The notes beneath the pieces are model-generated. The model did not search any database and was not told where the DNA came from. It saw only the letters and a list, made by a program, of their open reading frames with translations. From Peromyscus leucopus (lineage: Eukaryota; Chordata; Mammalia; Rodentia; Cricetidae), in assembly GCF_004664715.2 (NCBI RefSeq), contig NC_051063.1, positions 72,340,518 through 72,404,517 on the forward strand: a stretch of 64,000 nt of DNA, in the 5' to 3' direction. Every line of letters starts with the position of its first letter. Positions within the stretch are counted from its first letter, which is position 1. Of the stretch, positions 1-11,849 are shown piece by piece. A program made the position numbers and the translations under genes.

Positions 1-1600
1 TTGCCAGGACCTCAAACGTCTCCTGGTGGAGAACTGTCACCCACAGTGTGGAGAAAACCACTGGTGCCCCGTCTTCTCCTCCCAAGGCAATAGTTAATGG
101 GAGCTATTTTGACATTTTTCTTGCCATGTTCAGTAGCTCTGCTCTTGGTCACTGGGCTCTTCCACCTGAAGCCTTGGAAAGTACACCACGGCTAGGTTTC
201 TGTCTGTTCCCAGAGTGCCTTGGAGCTTAGGAGGGCAGGCTGGCACCCAGTGGGTAGGAAGAGGAGGCTTTGGGAGGCCACAGACCAGCCCTGACCTCCT
301 ACCTCCAGGAGAGCTTGTCTGGGTGTAGGGTTGGACAGCTCTGGGATCCGATTAAGCCCAAGCTCACTAGAGGCTGTGCTTTGGGGCTCACTGGCACCAC
401 CCTTCACATGTCATTTCCTAGCGCACCTTGTGTAAATGGCTAACCCCATCCAGCAGAGAACGGAGCTGCTTGGAGAATGGAGGCTCTCTTCATTTTTGTT
501 CATAGTCCCACGCCATTTTGTTCATATTCTGCAACATCAGAAATGAGCCCTCTTCCCTTTGCTACGTACGCCCAAAAGAAAACAAAACGTCAGCAGGGCA
601 CTCATCTCTCTGACCTCCGGTTCTGCCCCTGCAGACTTTATTTATGCCCAGCATAGAGAAGGAGCACTCTTGAACAAACTGCGTCTTGAGCTTGACTGGC
701 CCTGCCTCTCTTTTCTGCTCCTTTGGATGTTTTCTCAAGGAATTCAGTTTATATTTGGAAAGGGAAGTCTTGCTGTTTATGCCAGATTAGAGCAACCTCA
801 AGGCATCGAACAGTTGGCGGGAAAGGAAGTGAAGACCTCGCCTTGTGTGGAGGGGTCACCAGAGAGCACAAGATGCTTCAGATTTTGGTTCTGGCTGCCT
901 ACAGGCTCCCTCCCTCCATCTTCCTGTTGGAAGAATCTTTTATCCACATTCTCTGTCATCTTGGCCACAGTTCCATAACTCATTAAGGATCTCAAGACAT
1001 GCATGTCCTCAGAAACACATCTCACAGACTAAGCTTGGGCTATATGTGCTGTGTGGTGATTAGGAGATAGCTTTGCTCCTTATGGACCTTTCCAGGCCTT
1101 TTAGGAACTTGGTTTGCAGTAAATAAGCTGAAGGTCTTGTCATCCAGGGAATACCAGAGAGAACAGCTTAAGCCCATTTGGCCCGTGGGGCCAGGTGGGA
1201 GTATCACAAAGCTTCTCCCTGGAGCATTGCCAAGGGATGCTTCCTGTGAAGCTGTGTCCTCAGGTCAGGATCCCGTCCACCAGCGTCGCAAAGTGTACAC
1301 ACTACATACCCGACTGTCACTTGAATGTGTGAGAAAAGCTGGGCGTTGGCAGCAGAGAATGTGCAGTTGCTCAGCTACGTGAGTTCTGCTGTCCACCCTC
1401 GTTGGAGATAGGATTCTCAGTCCGTTGGAAGGTTCAGAGAGCTCTGGGCAGCAGCATGGACTGGGTCAGTTCTGCTGCTGAAGGGGCTGTGTGTCTTGAA
1501 GTCTGCGTTCCAGGACAATTCCCCCTTTTCTCCCAGCCAGCACTTGGCTCAGCAGCCAGTGGGGAAATCTGGCTTGAGTACAAGGATGCTTTGGGACGAA
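1..1600. other. Unique DNA, no gene recognised
   Basis: I see no repeat family, splice-bounded exon or RNA gene here. Open frames are short and overlap on both strands, for example 559-978 forward, and look like chance frames in moderately GC-rich DNA. Confidence 0.5.
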
Positions 1601-1602
1601 AT

Positions 1603-1605
<3 letters not shown>

Positions 1606-1667
<62 letters not shown>
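1606..1667. repeat. (GA)n microsatellite
   Basis: An uninterrupted GA dinucleotide run of about 31 units. It is separated by about 18 bases from a GT run, so the two form a compound microsatellite. Confidence 0.95.
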
Positions 1668-1671
<4 letters not shown>

Positions 1672-1685
1672 TTATTTGGAATACA

Positions 1686-1689
1686 GTGT

Positions 1690-1733
<44 letters not shown>
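1686..1733. repeat. (GT)n microsatellite
   Basis: A GT run with one GAGT interruption near its start. It continues into a looser alternating purine-pyrimidine stretch to about 1780, which may be the decayed tail of a B2/B3-type SINE, though too little remains to say. Confidence 0.9.
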
Positions 1734-1736
<3 letters not shown>

Positions 1737-2451
1737 AGTGTGCGCATGTGCAGGTGCACACGAGCGTGTGTGGGTGCTTACACTGAGTGGGTTCCCCTCA
1801 GCTATCTTGCTGATGAGGCTTCTCCCTCCATTAGAGACACGATGCCTTTATGGATTAATTTCTCCACCAGTCAGCCTGTCATTTCCAGGACATATCTTAC
1901 CGCCCCACACCAACCATGATGATATTTTTCCTTGTGCGCTCCTATGCATGTGAATAACATGTAGCGTAATTCTGCTTCTTACAGAAGTATTGCCAAAGGT
2001 ATTATTTCCAATATTATTTGGTTCATCGCTGATCTTTTTAAATATGCAGCCCCTCCCTTTCTTCCATCTGGGGGCTATCCAGACCCGGTTTTCTCTCTAG
2101 TGGTCTCTCCCCGGGGCTCACCAGCATTGCCTTTGCTTATGCTCGGTTGAGGCCGGCCTCCTCTTGTTGAGAGCACAGGTAGTGTTTTGGGTGGCGGCTC
2201 TCTCTAGCCGGTTGCCCCAAACCAAAGCAAAACCCAGACCTGGTACCGAAGACACTTCGTATTCCCAAAGCTGTGTGCCAGGTTGTATGAAACCTTCCTT
2301 CTCTTTGCCATGTACGGTATGATATGCGAGTCACATTTATTCTGTACTTTTATTCGTATTTAACATAATTAAAGATGGACCCACACACCTGGTGCCTGCG
2401 GAGAGTGGGCCCTCCATCGCAAGCTTGTTGGCCAGTTCTTTCCATGGTGCC

Positions 2452-2454
<3 letters not shown>

Positions 2455-2495
<41 letters not shown>
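2455..2495. repeat. (GT)n microsatellite
   Basis: A pure GT run of about 20 units directly upstream of the 19-bp minisatellite. Confidence 0.95.
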
Positions 2496-2497
<2 letters not shown>

Positions 2498-2505
2498 GCC
2501 CGTCG

Positions 2506-2600
2506 CATGGTGGGAAGGTCAGCACATGGTGGGAAGGTCAGCACATGGTGGGAAGGTCAGCACATGGTGGGAAGGTCAGCACATGGTGGGAAGGTCAGCA
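2506..2600. repeat. 19-bp minisatellite, 5 copies
   Basis: Five near-identical head-to-tail copies of CATGGTGGGAAGGTCAGCA (19 bp). The period is not a multiple of three and the unit has no stop in some frames, so overlapping open frames run across it on the forward strand. These are artefacts of the repeat. Confidence 0.95.
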
Positions 2601-3139
2601 CCTCCACTGCCTTCCTGGAATTCTCACCAAGTACAGGGTCTCATCACAAAGAGATGGCCCGTGATCCTTGCAGTAGAAGAAAACCCCAGAGCAGACACTG
2701 GGCTGCACCTGTTCCCCGGGGAATCCCCGTGGAGTCCTGCCATGGTTGGGTGGCCGGGTGGGAGTCCTGTCCAGCTCCTAGCAGCCCTTGCGTCGTCCTC
2801 AGATGTAGGACTCTAAGATCGAATGACCACTGGCTTCAAGGATGAGCGTTTGAGATGCTTGGTGCCTCTGGTTGTGTCTCATCACTAGGCAGGCAGGGTC
2901 CTGCTGGAGCTTGAGGAGGATGGGCCGCTCAGTGTTGGCCTCCAGAGCAAAGTAACTCCGATTGGGTCCTTTACACGCTGAGCCACTTTTCCCCGTGAAG
3001 CTCCACCCCTTAAAGGTCCCACACCTTTCCTGAACAGCAGCATCAGGAGCTGAAGACGGTGCAAACACATGAGCCAATGGGGACATTTCACATTCGGCCA
3101 CCACACAACACTAACACTGTCACTGACAGGTGCAAGACT

Positions 3140-3365
3140 GAGCTCAAGGTGCCAGCAGCACATTGGTTTCTCTGGGGCCACTTTCCACGGCTCACTAGTG
3201 GCTGCTCTCACCTCCTCTTTCACAGAGGTGTCCCTCTAATGACAGTGAGACCCTAGGGGGTCTCATTTAACTCCATCATCTCTTTAAAGGACTTCTCTTC
3301 AAATGCAGTTATACTCAGAGGCTCCACCCACTCAGGACGTCAACACATGAATTCAGTCCACAGAG
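3140..3365 (-). mobile_element. MaLR (MLT1/MST-like) LTR fragment
   Basis: On the forward strand the sequence reads like the reverse complement of an old MaLR LTR. It has an AGGTGCCAGCAG block, then CATCATCTCTTTAAAGGACT, then a CAACACATGAATTCAGTCCA terminus. It is diverged and has small gaps. The assignment rests on my memory of the MLT1/MST consensus; the exact subfamily is uncertain. Confidence 0.65.
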
Positions 3366-3369
3366 AGGG

Positions 3370-6300
3370 CTTATTCCACACTTAGAAGCTTGGGTCATCC
3401 TGGGCGCAGAATGGCCCTTTGGTCAGTCCCACAGTTCTGGGACCTGTCCTCTCAGCATGGCTCCTTACTGTGGTGTGTTGAGTGTGGGGCTGGCTTTACT
3501 CTGGGAGAATGCTTCTGCCTGGAGAAGGTAGAGGATTGTGGGGTTCAGAAAGCAGGCCTAGGCCAGGCCATACCTCTGAGGGCTAGTGCCCTCTCTAGCA
3601 GGATTCTCCCAACCCTTGTTGCTAGGAAACACAACTATGGCCTCAAGCCTGGGTGGTGCTGTGTAGGACGGCGTTTCTCTGTTGGGGCAGCAATCATATC
3701 CTGAGAACATCCTTGTGCCCCAAGGCCAATCTAGTGGAGACTTGCAGGAAAATTAGCTTTTTTAAAACAAGTTAGTTTTCCCAGCACTTCAGGACCAGAT
3801 CCCCTGCAGGCACTAGAGAAGAAATAGGGTTGACAGGGACTACATCAGAGTTGAGTGAGGTTTTTAGCTACTGCTGCGACAAATCACCTCAACTGGAATG
3901 TGTCTCCATCCCAGAGGGAACTTTGAGCAGTGACCCCCTTAACCCAGGCCTTTGGAAGAGTGCCCTTCAGCCTCACTAACATCTATCCTTGTGATAGCTT
4001 CAGGCTGGCCTGGCTTCCATGGCCCCAGCCCCTTATAGTTCATCACTAAAGTCATCTTAGTGACTTCAAACAAATCGAGTTTCTCATCATACAGTCCTGG
4101 AGGACAGAAGTTCCACATCAGGCACCCTAGGCTGAAGCAGGCTGCAAGCCAGGCTGCGTCTCCTGGAACCTCAGAGCAAGCTGTGCCCAAGTCTTTCCAG
4201 CTGTGAGAGGCTGCCACGTGCTTTGGCTTGCAGGCTCCTTTCTGGAGTGGCATATTTAGACTCTTATCTCTGTCTTGCCCTGCTTTCCTGATCATGTGGC
4301 TTCAGTTCACCCCCTGCCTCTCATGAGGACTCTTGGAGTTACATGGAATAATGTGTGATTACCTCCCCATCCCAAGATCTCACCTGCAAAGTTCCCCTTG
4401 CCATGTTAGGAGAACACATCAATAGATTCTGGGGCCTGCACTGTGGACATCTTCAGAGTGTCGTGCACCTGATGACAGGAGAGTAGCCCTGGGAGCTGGC
4501 CAGGCCAGCAAGTGGGATGCAGTGGGTGTCCAGTGGCTGGTCCCTTATGACTCTGTCATGGGGACTCTAACAGGACTGAGCGGGGCGGCAGCTCAGTAAA
4601 GGCTCTGAGATGATACCCCAGGAGTCTGTGATTCGGTAAGGTGCAAGCCCTTTGGCTTGTGCCTTTCCCCCAGGATGCTCACCTGGCCGTCTGCTGTGCC
4701 ACTCAGATAGACTATTCAGCTCTAGGAGAAATGGCCTCTAAGGGCTCATGGCTACCTTTGCTGTTGAATGCTTGGGAACGTGCTCTGGCAGCTGCTGGGC
4801 AGCCATGAGTTTCTAAAGTCTGGCTGTTGTTGAGGTCATCATTCTGCAAAGACAACTGCTTGTAAAAGTTGCAAAAATAGAATCCTTTCTTAGTTCCCAA
4901 GAGATCTTCAAGCTCACAGCTTCCCCGGCCCCAGCTTCTGCAAGGCTGACCTCCAACCCCTCTGGCATCCATCTGCATAATGGCCCAGGCTGGCCTTGCC
5001 TTCATGACCTCTGCCCCATTGCATTGGCACAGGCCCTGGTCCAGGGCCTCCCAATTTGGCTAGCATCCTTCCTCCTCTTTCTCTTCCTCTGCTCCTGGGC
5101 ATGGCTCGGGCAGAAGGACTATCTGTGAGCAGTTGTGGGGTCCTTGGAACTGCGGGTTGCTGTCCCCAGGGGAATAACAGGGGACCAATGATGGGAGACT
5201 TTCAGGTGACCACACAAAGCAGGGCTATGGTCTGGAGAGGAGAAACAGTGTGCCTCAGTTGCCACTTACACGTAGGTGTGTCCTGTGCAGGGTCTTCTGG
5301 GCACTGGGGAGAGGAATTCGATCTTTGCTGGGCAGCACATCATAGCATCCCTGTGATGGGGTACATACAGCTAAGGATGTGGAAGGAACCTTCTGTTTCA
5401 CCATGGAGAACCCCCAACTGGGGCAGCAGTCTGGGGGAAGTCAAGCTTTATCTGGGCATCTCAGTGAGAAGGTCACAGGGGGCCCTGTCAGCTTTCAGGG
5501 GGTGCAAAAGAAGGTCTTCGTGCTTTGAAAGTCCTCAAGAGAGTCAGACCTTGGTCATATCTAGAATCAGGTGGGTCTCGGTTAGGGAGGAAATATGGGT
5601 CACAAGTACACTTGTAGCTTACCCAAGGCAAAATAGTGAGGTGACCATGGAGAATGAACTCAGTAGGTCCCTGAAGAATCCCTTCCTAACTGAACAGAGA
5701 AAGGCTGGGTCTTGGGAATAGAAGTGAGGAGGTGGCAGCTCCCCTGACCTAGCTTTCCTCTACCAAGAAGGATGCTCCAGTTGGTACCCTCAGATTCCAG
5801 CTCTCCTCTGGCCCCAGAAGGTATAGCATGGAAGAAGGCAGTGAATCCTGCGTCTAAAGGCCTGCATCCCAGCTGATCCACTTTGTAGCCATGGGGGACA
5901 CTATGGTTCTGTTGTCCTCATGAATGGGTATCAGAGTTAACAAGCACAGACTGAGTATTAGAGAGGCTGCCACCTGCCTGAAGTCATAAAGTTCAGATCC
6001 CCAGAAAGGGATGGCACAATACCAACTTGAAGTTTTTAATCTTTCACTTCCAGGTCAACACTTTTTTTAGCCCTGATTCTATACTGTATGTCCTTGGCAC
6101 CCTGGTGGCCCTCTTCAGTGGGCTGTCTGCATTCTGAGTGTCTTGACCCCCCTTCTCTTCAGGCTTCATTTCCAATCCCCTGGCGAAGGAGTAGCTGTTT
6201 CTGATGTCACCTGGGCTGGGGGTCTGAGTGGTGACAAACTTCCTCATGGGGACCAAAAGACATCGAAGACACCTGCTCCATTCAAAGGCTTGCTGCACTG

Positions 6301-6500
6301 AGTCTTGGTTGACAGAAGTGACCTCCCTTCCCTGCCTCAGGCTGGCCGGCCCATTAAGCCTCCCACACAAACAGGCTACCGGGGGCTGACCTTTGGTGAG
6401 GTGTCCCCCAAGACCTGAGTCACAGCCTGAAGAAGACAGCTCCACCCTCTGGCCTCAGGCCTGCCTGGGCGGCACCAAGGCACACACCCTAGCTAGAACT
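3370..6500. other. Unique DNA, no gene recognised
   Basis: About 3 kb without a recognisable repeat or exon. A forward frame of 221 codons (5056-5721) is open, but its composition is not protein-like and no family is suggested by its translation. Confidence 0.45.
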
Positions 6501-6527
6501 TGTTCAAAGAACTAACATTTCATTTTC

Positions 6528-6735
6528 TCAGTAAATATTTTCTGAACATCTACTTTGCACAAGGCATCGGGCCAGGCAGTGGGGTGAGGCTGGCCTGTAG
6601 CTCGTGTGCTCATACACTGATCTTTTCTATTTTCAGTAAGTGTTGATGGGTCATCTATGTGTGCCTGGTGTCTGAGCGAGAGCAGAAAAAGCCCCAGCCA
6701 CGCGGAGCCTGCTGCTGAGGACAGGGATTGATCAT
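6528..6735. repeat. Possible ancient mammalian repeat fragment
   Basis: The phrase CAGTAAATATTTTCTGAACA followed by CATCTACTTTGCACAAGGCA resembles the old mammal-wide motif 'aaatatttactgagcacctactatgtgccaggca'. A second diverged copy starts near 6637 (CAGTAAGTGTTGATGGGTCA) and continues through GGAGCCTGCTGCTGAGGACA. It may be one broken element or two. The family is not named. Confidence 0.3.
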
Positions 6736-6882
6736 TTACCCAAAGCAGCACAGAACCATGGCGGCCATGAAGGGAGGTGATGGGGACAATGACACCTTCC
6801 CTCTGAGGCTCCCACACCCTCCTTAGACGCTGGGCTTTGTCACCTCCCTGTGTGCTCAGCCCCTAGACCAAGCCTGACAGCA

Positions 6883-7044
6883 TGGCTGGACCCAATGATC
6901 CAGTTTTCCCCAGGCAGGGTAAGGATAGCTTCCCCACATGCCCAGCCCTCCTGGAATCCGTGCTGGCTAGATCCAATGATCTGGTTTTCCCCAGGCACGG
7001 TAAGGATAGCTTCCCCACATGCCCAGCCCTCCTGGAATGCTTGC
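6883..7044. repeat. 81-bp tandem duplication
   Basis: Two copies of an 81-bp unit start at 6883 (TGGCTGGACCCAATGATCCA) and 6964 (TGGCTAGATCCAATGATCTG). A third copy begins at 7045 (TGGCTAGATCA) and breaks off. The units differ at only a few positions, suggesting a fairly recent local duplication. Confidence 0.92.
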
Positions 7045-7059
7045 TGGCTAGATCACCCC

Positions 7060-8640
7060 AGGGCCCTGGGCTCCTGCTCCGAGTCTCCGCTCTCTCTCCT
7101 TCATGAGAGCCACTGCACCTGCCCCATCCATCCCCAGGAGGTATCAGGCACCTCCTTGCTCTAAAAGGACAGTTGGTCAGCAAGTGCTAGAGACATCTCA
7201 AGTATAATAACATTCAATTAGCACAGAGGATGTCTCAGGGGCTGGTGGTGGGGGTCGGGTGGGCACAGAGGATGAAGGAAGCACTCAGGGGCAGAGGCTC
7301 CCTGTGAAGGTTTGTGGGAGCAAGAGCGTGGGTGAGAAAAATATAGGGGTTGGCCTCTGAGGGAGCAGGCCCTGGCAGGGAGCTCAGGCTCTGTGGGGGA
7401 GAGATGGAGCCCAAGCTCTTTGCCCTGTCGTTCAGGTTGGAGTGGCCACGATTGACCCCAGAGGATACACCGGCTTGCAATTCTGGGCTGAGGCTGGGGG
7501 GTCAGCAAGAGAAGCTCAGCATCAGGGGCTGGCAAAGACCAGCTGTGGTAAGGCCCTCTGAGCAGGAGGGCCGCAACCTGGTCTACTGGGGACCCACCAC
7601 TGCAGCCTCCAAGAGAGTAGCAGGAAGAGGCACAGTCACCATGGAAGCCGATGGAGCACCAGCAAGGAGTTAGTCTGTCCGAGAGGCCTGTGGGGCTAAG
7701 AGGCTGAGCTAGAGAAGGTGCCCGTGGAGGGCACCTGCCTGTCATGCCCCTGAGGGGCTGCACCAGCTTGGTCAAGCTGAATGTCACCCACCCTGGAAGC
7801 AGGCCTGCCAAGTCAACATGTGTGTTCCTGCACTTGAACCCCTCAATGTCGGTGAAGAACAATCCTCTCTCTGTTAATTGGTACCTAATGGTTTCCAGTT
7901 TGCTCCTGGGACCTTCCCAGGCTGGCCAATCCCTAGAGCACTTGAGCTCCACTGAGAGCCACTCACATGCAAGGACATCAGGGCAAGGCTCAGGAAACCC
8001 CTCATTCGCGGATCTTTTAGGGGCCCCTCCCCATCTCCTTCATCCCTTACACCAGGTAGGTGCCACACAATGAAGGCAGGTCCTGTACCTTAATACCCCA
8101 TATAAAACTCTGCTCAATGACACACCACCTGCTCTCCTGGTTGTCTCCAATTCTTGCATAGGGAAAGGACAGCCAAGGTTATTCTCGCCCTCCCTCCTGG
8201 CACAGCCTGGGTGGCATGGTGCAGGGTGGCCCAGTTCTAGGTGGAACTATGAGTGACAAGCTGTTTTTCTGAGGGGCCCCTGACATGCCAAACCCGAGGG
8301 ACTGGGAAACATTTGGCTAGCCTTTCCCACTGTAGCCCTGCATGGCTCTCCTGGACCTTTTTACCCCTGGACATTCCCCCCACCCCCAAACTGGCTTCTG
8401 TCAGGCCAACCTCTGTGCCCACCTGACCTCCACCACCACCCTTTCTGAAGCCCTGGCATCCTCAGCTCATGCAGGATGGAGTGTGAACGCCTGTCCTACC
8501 TAGGCATTCCTTCAGACTCAGACTTCAGCTTCTCCAACTCACCCTTGTCTAGCTCCAGCTGCTGCCTCTCTGCTGCCCTCAGGGCTCCAGGCACTCTTGC
8601 CTCACACATCCTTTCCAGGCCTTTGTGGTTCCACAGTGAG
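7060..8640. other. GC-rich unique DNA, no gene recognised
   Basis: This holds the longest open frame outside tandem repeats (minus strand, 7218-7952, 244 codons). Its translation is rich in Pro, Leu, Ser, Cys and Gln without domain character, so I do not call a gene. No interspersed repeat is evident. Confidence 0.45.
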
Positions 8641-8658
8641 ACCTGGTGGTTGACATGT

Positions 8659-8661
8659 GTG

Positions 8662-8719
<58 letters not shown>

Positions 8720-8783
8720 TATGTGTGTGTGTTTATGTATGTGTGGTGTGAGTATGTTTGTGTGTGTGTATATATGTTTGTGT

Positions 8784-8817
<34 letters not shown>

Positions 8818-8926
8818 TGTGTGGTGTGTGTGTATGTGTGGTATATATGTGTGTTTGTGTATGTGTGGTGTATATGTATGTGTGTGTGTGTTTGTGTATG
8901 TGTGTGTTTGTGTCTGTGTGTGTCTC
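8659..8926. repeat. Long imperfect (GT)n block
   Basis: About 270 bp of GT repeats with recurring TATGTG, TTTGTG and GGTGTG variants. Short higher-order repeats such as GTGTGGTGTGTGTGTATGTG recur inside it. Open frames of Cys-Val or Thr-His repeats on the two strands are by-products. Confidence 0.95.
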
Positions 8927-8929
8927 TCC

Positions 8930-9790
8930 CAGCCTTGCCCACTTGGTTACGTTAAGAGCACTTATCACATAACAGTCACTTGAAATGCGTCATCCGTGTC
9001 CTGCTACTGCTTATGGGCGCTCCACTCATCAGAAACATCAACTGCTTTAGGTGGAATATCTGTCCATGGCATTTGCTAGGAGCCTAGACTCAACAAGCCT
9101 TAGAGCAAAGAAATACAAAATGGGTGCCCCCAGGCTATGAATCAGAAAGGCATGGCCTTGGGATTCCTCTGGTGTCAGGGATGAGTCCTCAGAAGCTGGC
9201 AGGGAGATCTTTGGAGAGCTCAGACCACTGGCGGGGGCTGCAGATGGCCAGGGCTGCCAGTCAGTCAGATAAGGAAATGGCGTTAAGCAGAGTCCCGAAG
9301 GCTGGCAAGATCTGGAAGCAGAGAGTGGGGAGGGGAGGCAGGCCAGCCTAGGAGGAGGGAAGACACAGGATCTGGAGGGTCTCAGTGTCCCCGAGAATGT
9401 GGTGGCTGGAATCGAGGACACATGGACTAACCTCCATTGGTCATATGTGTGGCTCCATAAAAGGGACTTGGTACCATTGTGGCTTCTTCCCCACAGAATG
9501 GGATGGGCTTAGTCTCTGGCCACAGAACGGTATTCAGGTCTGGGCATCTACATCCCAGTCAGGGACTGTCAGCATTATCTTTAGGAGGGGAGGCTCCACC
9601 AGGGAGGTGAGAATGCCAAAAGCCAGAGGGCTGGGTGAAGGAGTGCTGCGTCAAGCCTCCCATCCGACACTCTCTGAACAGCAACTCACTCAGGGAGAGC
9701 AGGGGAGTGTGGACAAGCGGGGGGAGAGACTGAGGGTCCTGGCTGCTCACAGGGTCGGGGGAGAGTGGGGTGGATGTGTGAGGACCATCT
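8930..9790. other. Unique DNA, no gene recognised
   Basis: No repeat family or exon is recognised. Confidence 0.4.
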
Positions 9791-9799
9791 CCGAGGCAC

Positions 9800-10000
9800 T
9801 GTGCTAATGGGATGTGAGGTCAACAGTGGCAGCATCTGCACACCGCAGGACTAGCTGGCTCTTGTTCCGAGTGAGTCTACACGCATGCTTATATGTAATT
9901 TCCCATTTCACGGCGGAGGACGCTGGGGCTCGGAAAGGATAGGCTGTCCTATTAAAGTCACAAAGGAGCCGCTGTCCAAATCCACAAGGCTGGCTTCTGT
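9800..10000 (-). mobile_element. MIR SINE fragment
   Basis: The forward strand reads as a reverse-complement MIR: CCCATTTCACGGCGGAGGAC, then GCTGGGGCTCGGAAAGGAT, then AAGTCACAAAGGAGCCGCTG. These match 'cattttacagatgaggaaactgaggctcagagaggttaa...ggtcacacagct'. It is strongly diverged, as expected of a mammal-wide repeat. Confidence 0.6.
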
Positions 10001-10184
10001 TATCTGATGAATAAAGTGCGAACAATTGGGAGAGGGGTCGGTCAAGGGCAAGGCAAGAGGAAAAATGATCCAAGGCAAGGATGAGACCTGGAGCTGGCGT
10101 CCAGCCCAAGGTAGAGTAGGGCCATTTGCCATGATGTGAGGGGCCTGGTTGGGTCATCATCTGTAGATGGAGTTAGTTTGGAGT

Positions 10185-10540
10185 CTTGGCTAGCCTTCAT
10201 TGTCAACTGGATAGTAGCCCAGAGTCATCTGAGAGAAACCTCAGTTGAGATATTGCCTAGATCATATTGGTCTGTGTGTATGTCTGTGAGGGACTGTCTT
10301 GATTATTAATTGGTATAGGAAGGCACTGCCCACCGTGGGTGGCACCGTTCCTGGGCAGGTGGACCCAAGCTGCATAAGAAAGCTAACCATGAACCAGTGA
10401 GCCCCTTCCTCTGTGGCTTCAGCTTGAGTTCCTGTCCTGATTTCTCCTGACGGACTGTGACCTAGAAATGCGTGTCACCACCACGTTGCATTTAGTCAGT
10501 GTTTTCTCACAGCAACAGAGTGAAACTAGAATATTAGGCA
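10185..10540 (+). mobile_element. Rodent medium-reiteration repeat (URR1-like), diverged
   Basis: Blocks in order: TTCATTGTCAACTGGATAGT, CAGAGTCATCTGAGAGAAAC, CTGCCCACCGTGGGTGGCAC, GCATAAGAAAGCTAACCATG and TTTTCTCACAGCAACAGAGT. The same block order appears in the copies at 23218, 40790 and around 49128. I associate it with the rodent repeat called URR1, but the name and class (hAT-like or LTR-like) are unverified. Confidence 0.6.
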
Positions 10541-10617
10541 ACCTGGAGAGGATGGCAAATCCTACCTAACATACAAACATAACATACAGACGTTTCTTAA
10601 ACATTTCAAATATTTTA

Positions 10618-10675
10618 TGGTGGTGCCGAGAATTGAACCCAGGGCCTCACAATGCTACTAAGCACGCTATTTTTA
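10618..10675 (-). mobile_element. ID-type SINE fragment
   Basis: GGTGCCGAGAATTGAACCCA followed by GGGCCTCACAATGCTACTAA is the reverse complement of the tRNA-derived B-box half of an ID element. Only about 55 bp remain. Confidence 0.6.
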
Positions 10676-10975
10676 CTTAAGATATTTAAAGTACACTTGC
10701 TTGTCTGTTTCTTGGTGTAAGGCCAGAGCCTTTTCCTAGCATAGGTCTACACGCCGTGTTATCTACCTTAGAGAAACCACATGTGATGAGTCAGTACTTG
10801 TTTCTGGTTTCGATTCTTCTAATGGGGCATGAGAGCCGGGGGATGTCTGAAAAGCCTTTGGGGGCATGCACTCTTGCTGTTTGTGATTATGTTTCCCCTC
10901 ACGTGTGAGTGTGGCCTTCTAAAACTGTCGGCCTAGTTTTCAGCAAGCAATTCAGTTATGCACTCGTATCTTTCG

Positions 10976-11070
10976 TGTGTGCCCAAGTGTGCCAAGTTCA
11001 AGGGCACATAAGCTTGTGGAGGCCCAAAGGTTGACATCTGGTGTCTTTCTCAAACACTCCACACTTTTCT
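10976..11070 (-). mobile_element. B3/B4-type SINE fragment
   Basis: GTGGAGGCCCAAAGGTTGAC followed by ATCTGGTGTCTTTCTCAAAC matches the 3' part of the rodent composite SINE seen better preserved at 61205-61500. It stops at the large compound microsatellite. Confidence 0.5.
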
Positions 11071-11083
11071 TTCTCTTTTCTTA

Positions 11084-11086
<3 letters not shown>

Positions 11087-11136
<50 letters not shown>

Positions 11137-11180
11137 TGTATGTAGAGAGAGACAGAAACAGACAGACAGACAGACAGACA

Positions 11181-11266
<86 letters not shown>
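11087..11266. repeat. Compound (CT)n-(GACA)n-(CA)n-(GA)n microsatellite
   Basis: In order: a CT run (11087-11132), a spacer, a GACA run (about 11150-11182), a CA run (about 11181-11215) and a GA run (11216-11266). The CT and GA arms are complementary, so the tract is an imperfect inverted repeat. Confidence 0.95.
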
Positions 11267-11269
<3 letters not shown>

Positions 11270-11597
11270 CATGCTGCTTCCTGTGATCTTGAATAATATC
11301 AAGACTGTAAAGACTCCTGGGATGAGCCAGTTTGAAAACTGCTGATTTATCTAATATTTAATTAAGTAGCATATTTATAATGTCCAAAGCAACTGGTATA
11401 AAGAGGCTTGGGAACAAATATAATTGAATTGTGGTGACTATAAAATTGACTAGAACATTTTGCAGAATGGCCTAAAACCAGTAGAGCCAAAGCATGTCCC
11501 CGGCTTCATCCCGGATGTTTCTTGACCTGGTAAAAAGCCTGTCACTGGAGAGACCAGATGTGAAGCCTCTGTGGTGATGGGGGTGAGAACAAGTCAT

Positions 11598-11840
11598 GAT
11601 AACACTGGCTGTCACATGCTAGGCACCAGGCCCCTTGAAAGGGCACCTGTGAGTTCCTTGCCGGACTCTCCCACAACCTTTGGGGCAGGTCCTGTCTGTA
11701 CTCTGGCTCCATTATAAAGGCCAGAGAATAGACACTCAGAGGGGCCAAAGAGCACATGTCCAGGTCCCAAGGCCATGAGAAGCAGAGCTGGGCCTTGAGC
11801 TTGGGTCTGTTGGCCCAGAGACAGACCTACTCCAGCTGCT
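11598..11840 (-). mobile_element. MIR SINE, near full length
   Basis: The forward strand reads as a reverse-complement MIR over about 240 bp: CATGCTAGGCACCAGGCCCC, TCCATTATAAAGGCCAGAGA, AGACACTCAGAGGGGCCAAA, GGTCCCAAGGCCATGAGAAG and TTGAGCTTGGGTCTGTTGGC. The order agrees with the MIR consensus throughout. Confidence 0.7.
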
Positions 11841-11849
11841 CAAATCAGA

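Noticed and set aside
1735..1790. B2/B3 SINE tail after the GT run
   Set aside because: Only alternating GT/CA-like words remain and there is no head; not enough to call.
5056..5721. 221-codon plus-strand frame
   Set aside because: No recognisable domain or exon boundaries, and composition is not protein-like.
7218..7952. 244-codon minus-strand frame
   Set aside because: Longest frame outside repeats, but low-complexity Pro/Leu/Ser/Cys text, no domain, and competing frames on the other strand. GC-rich DNA gives such frames by chance.
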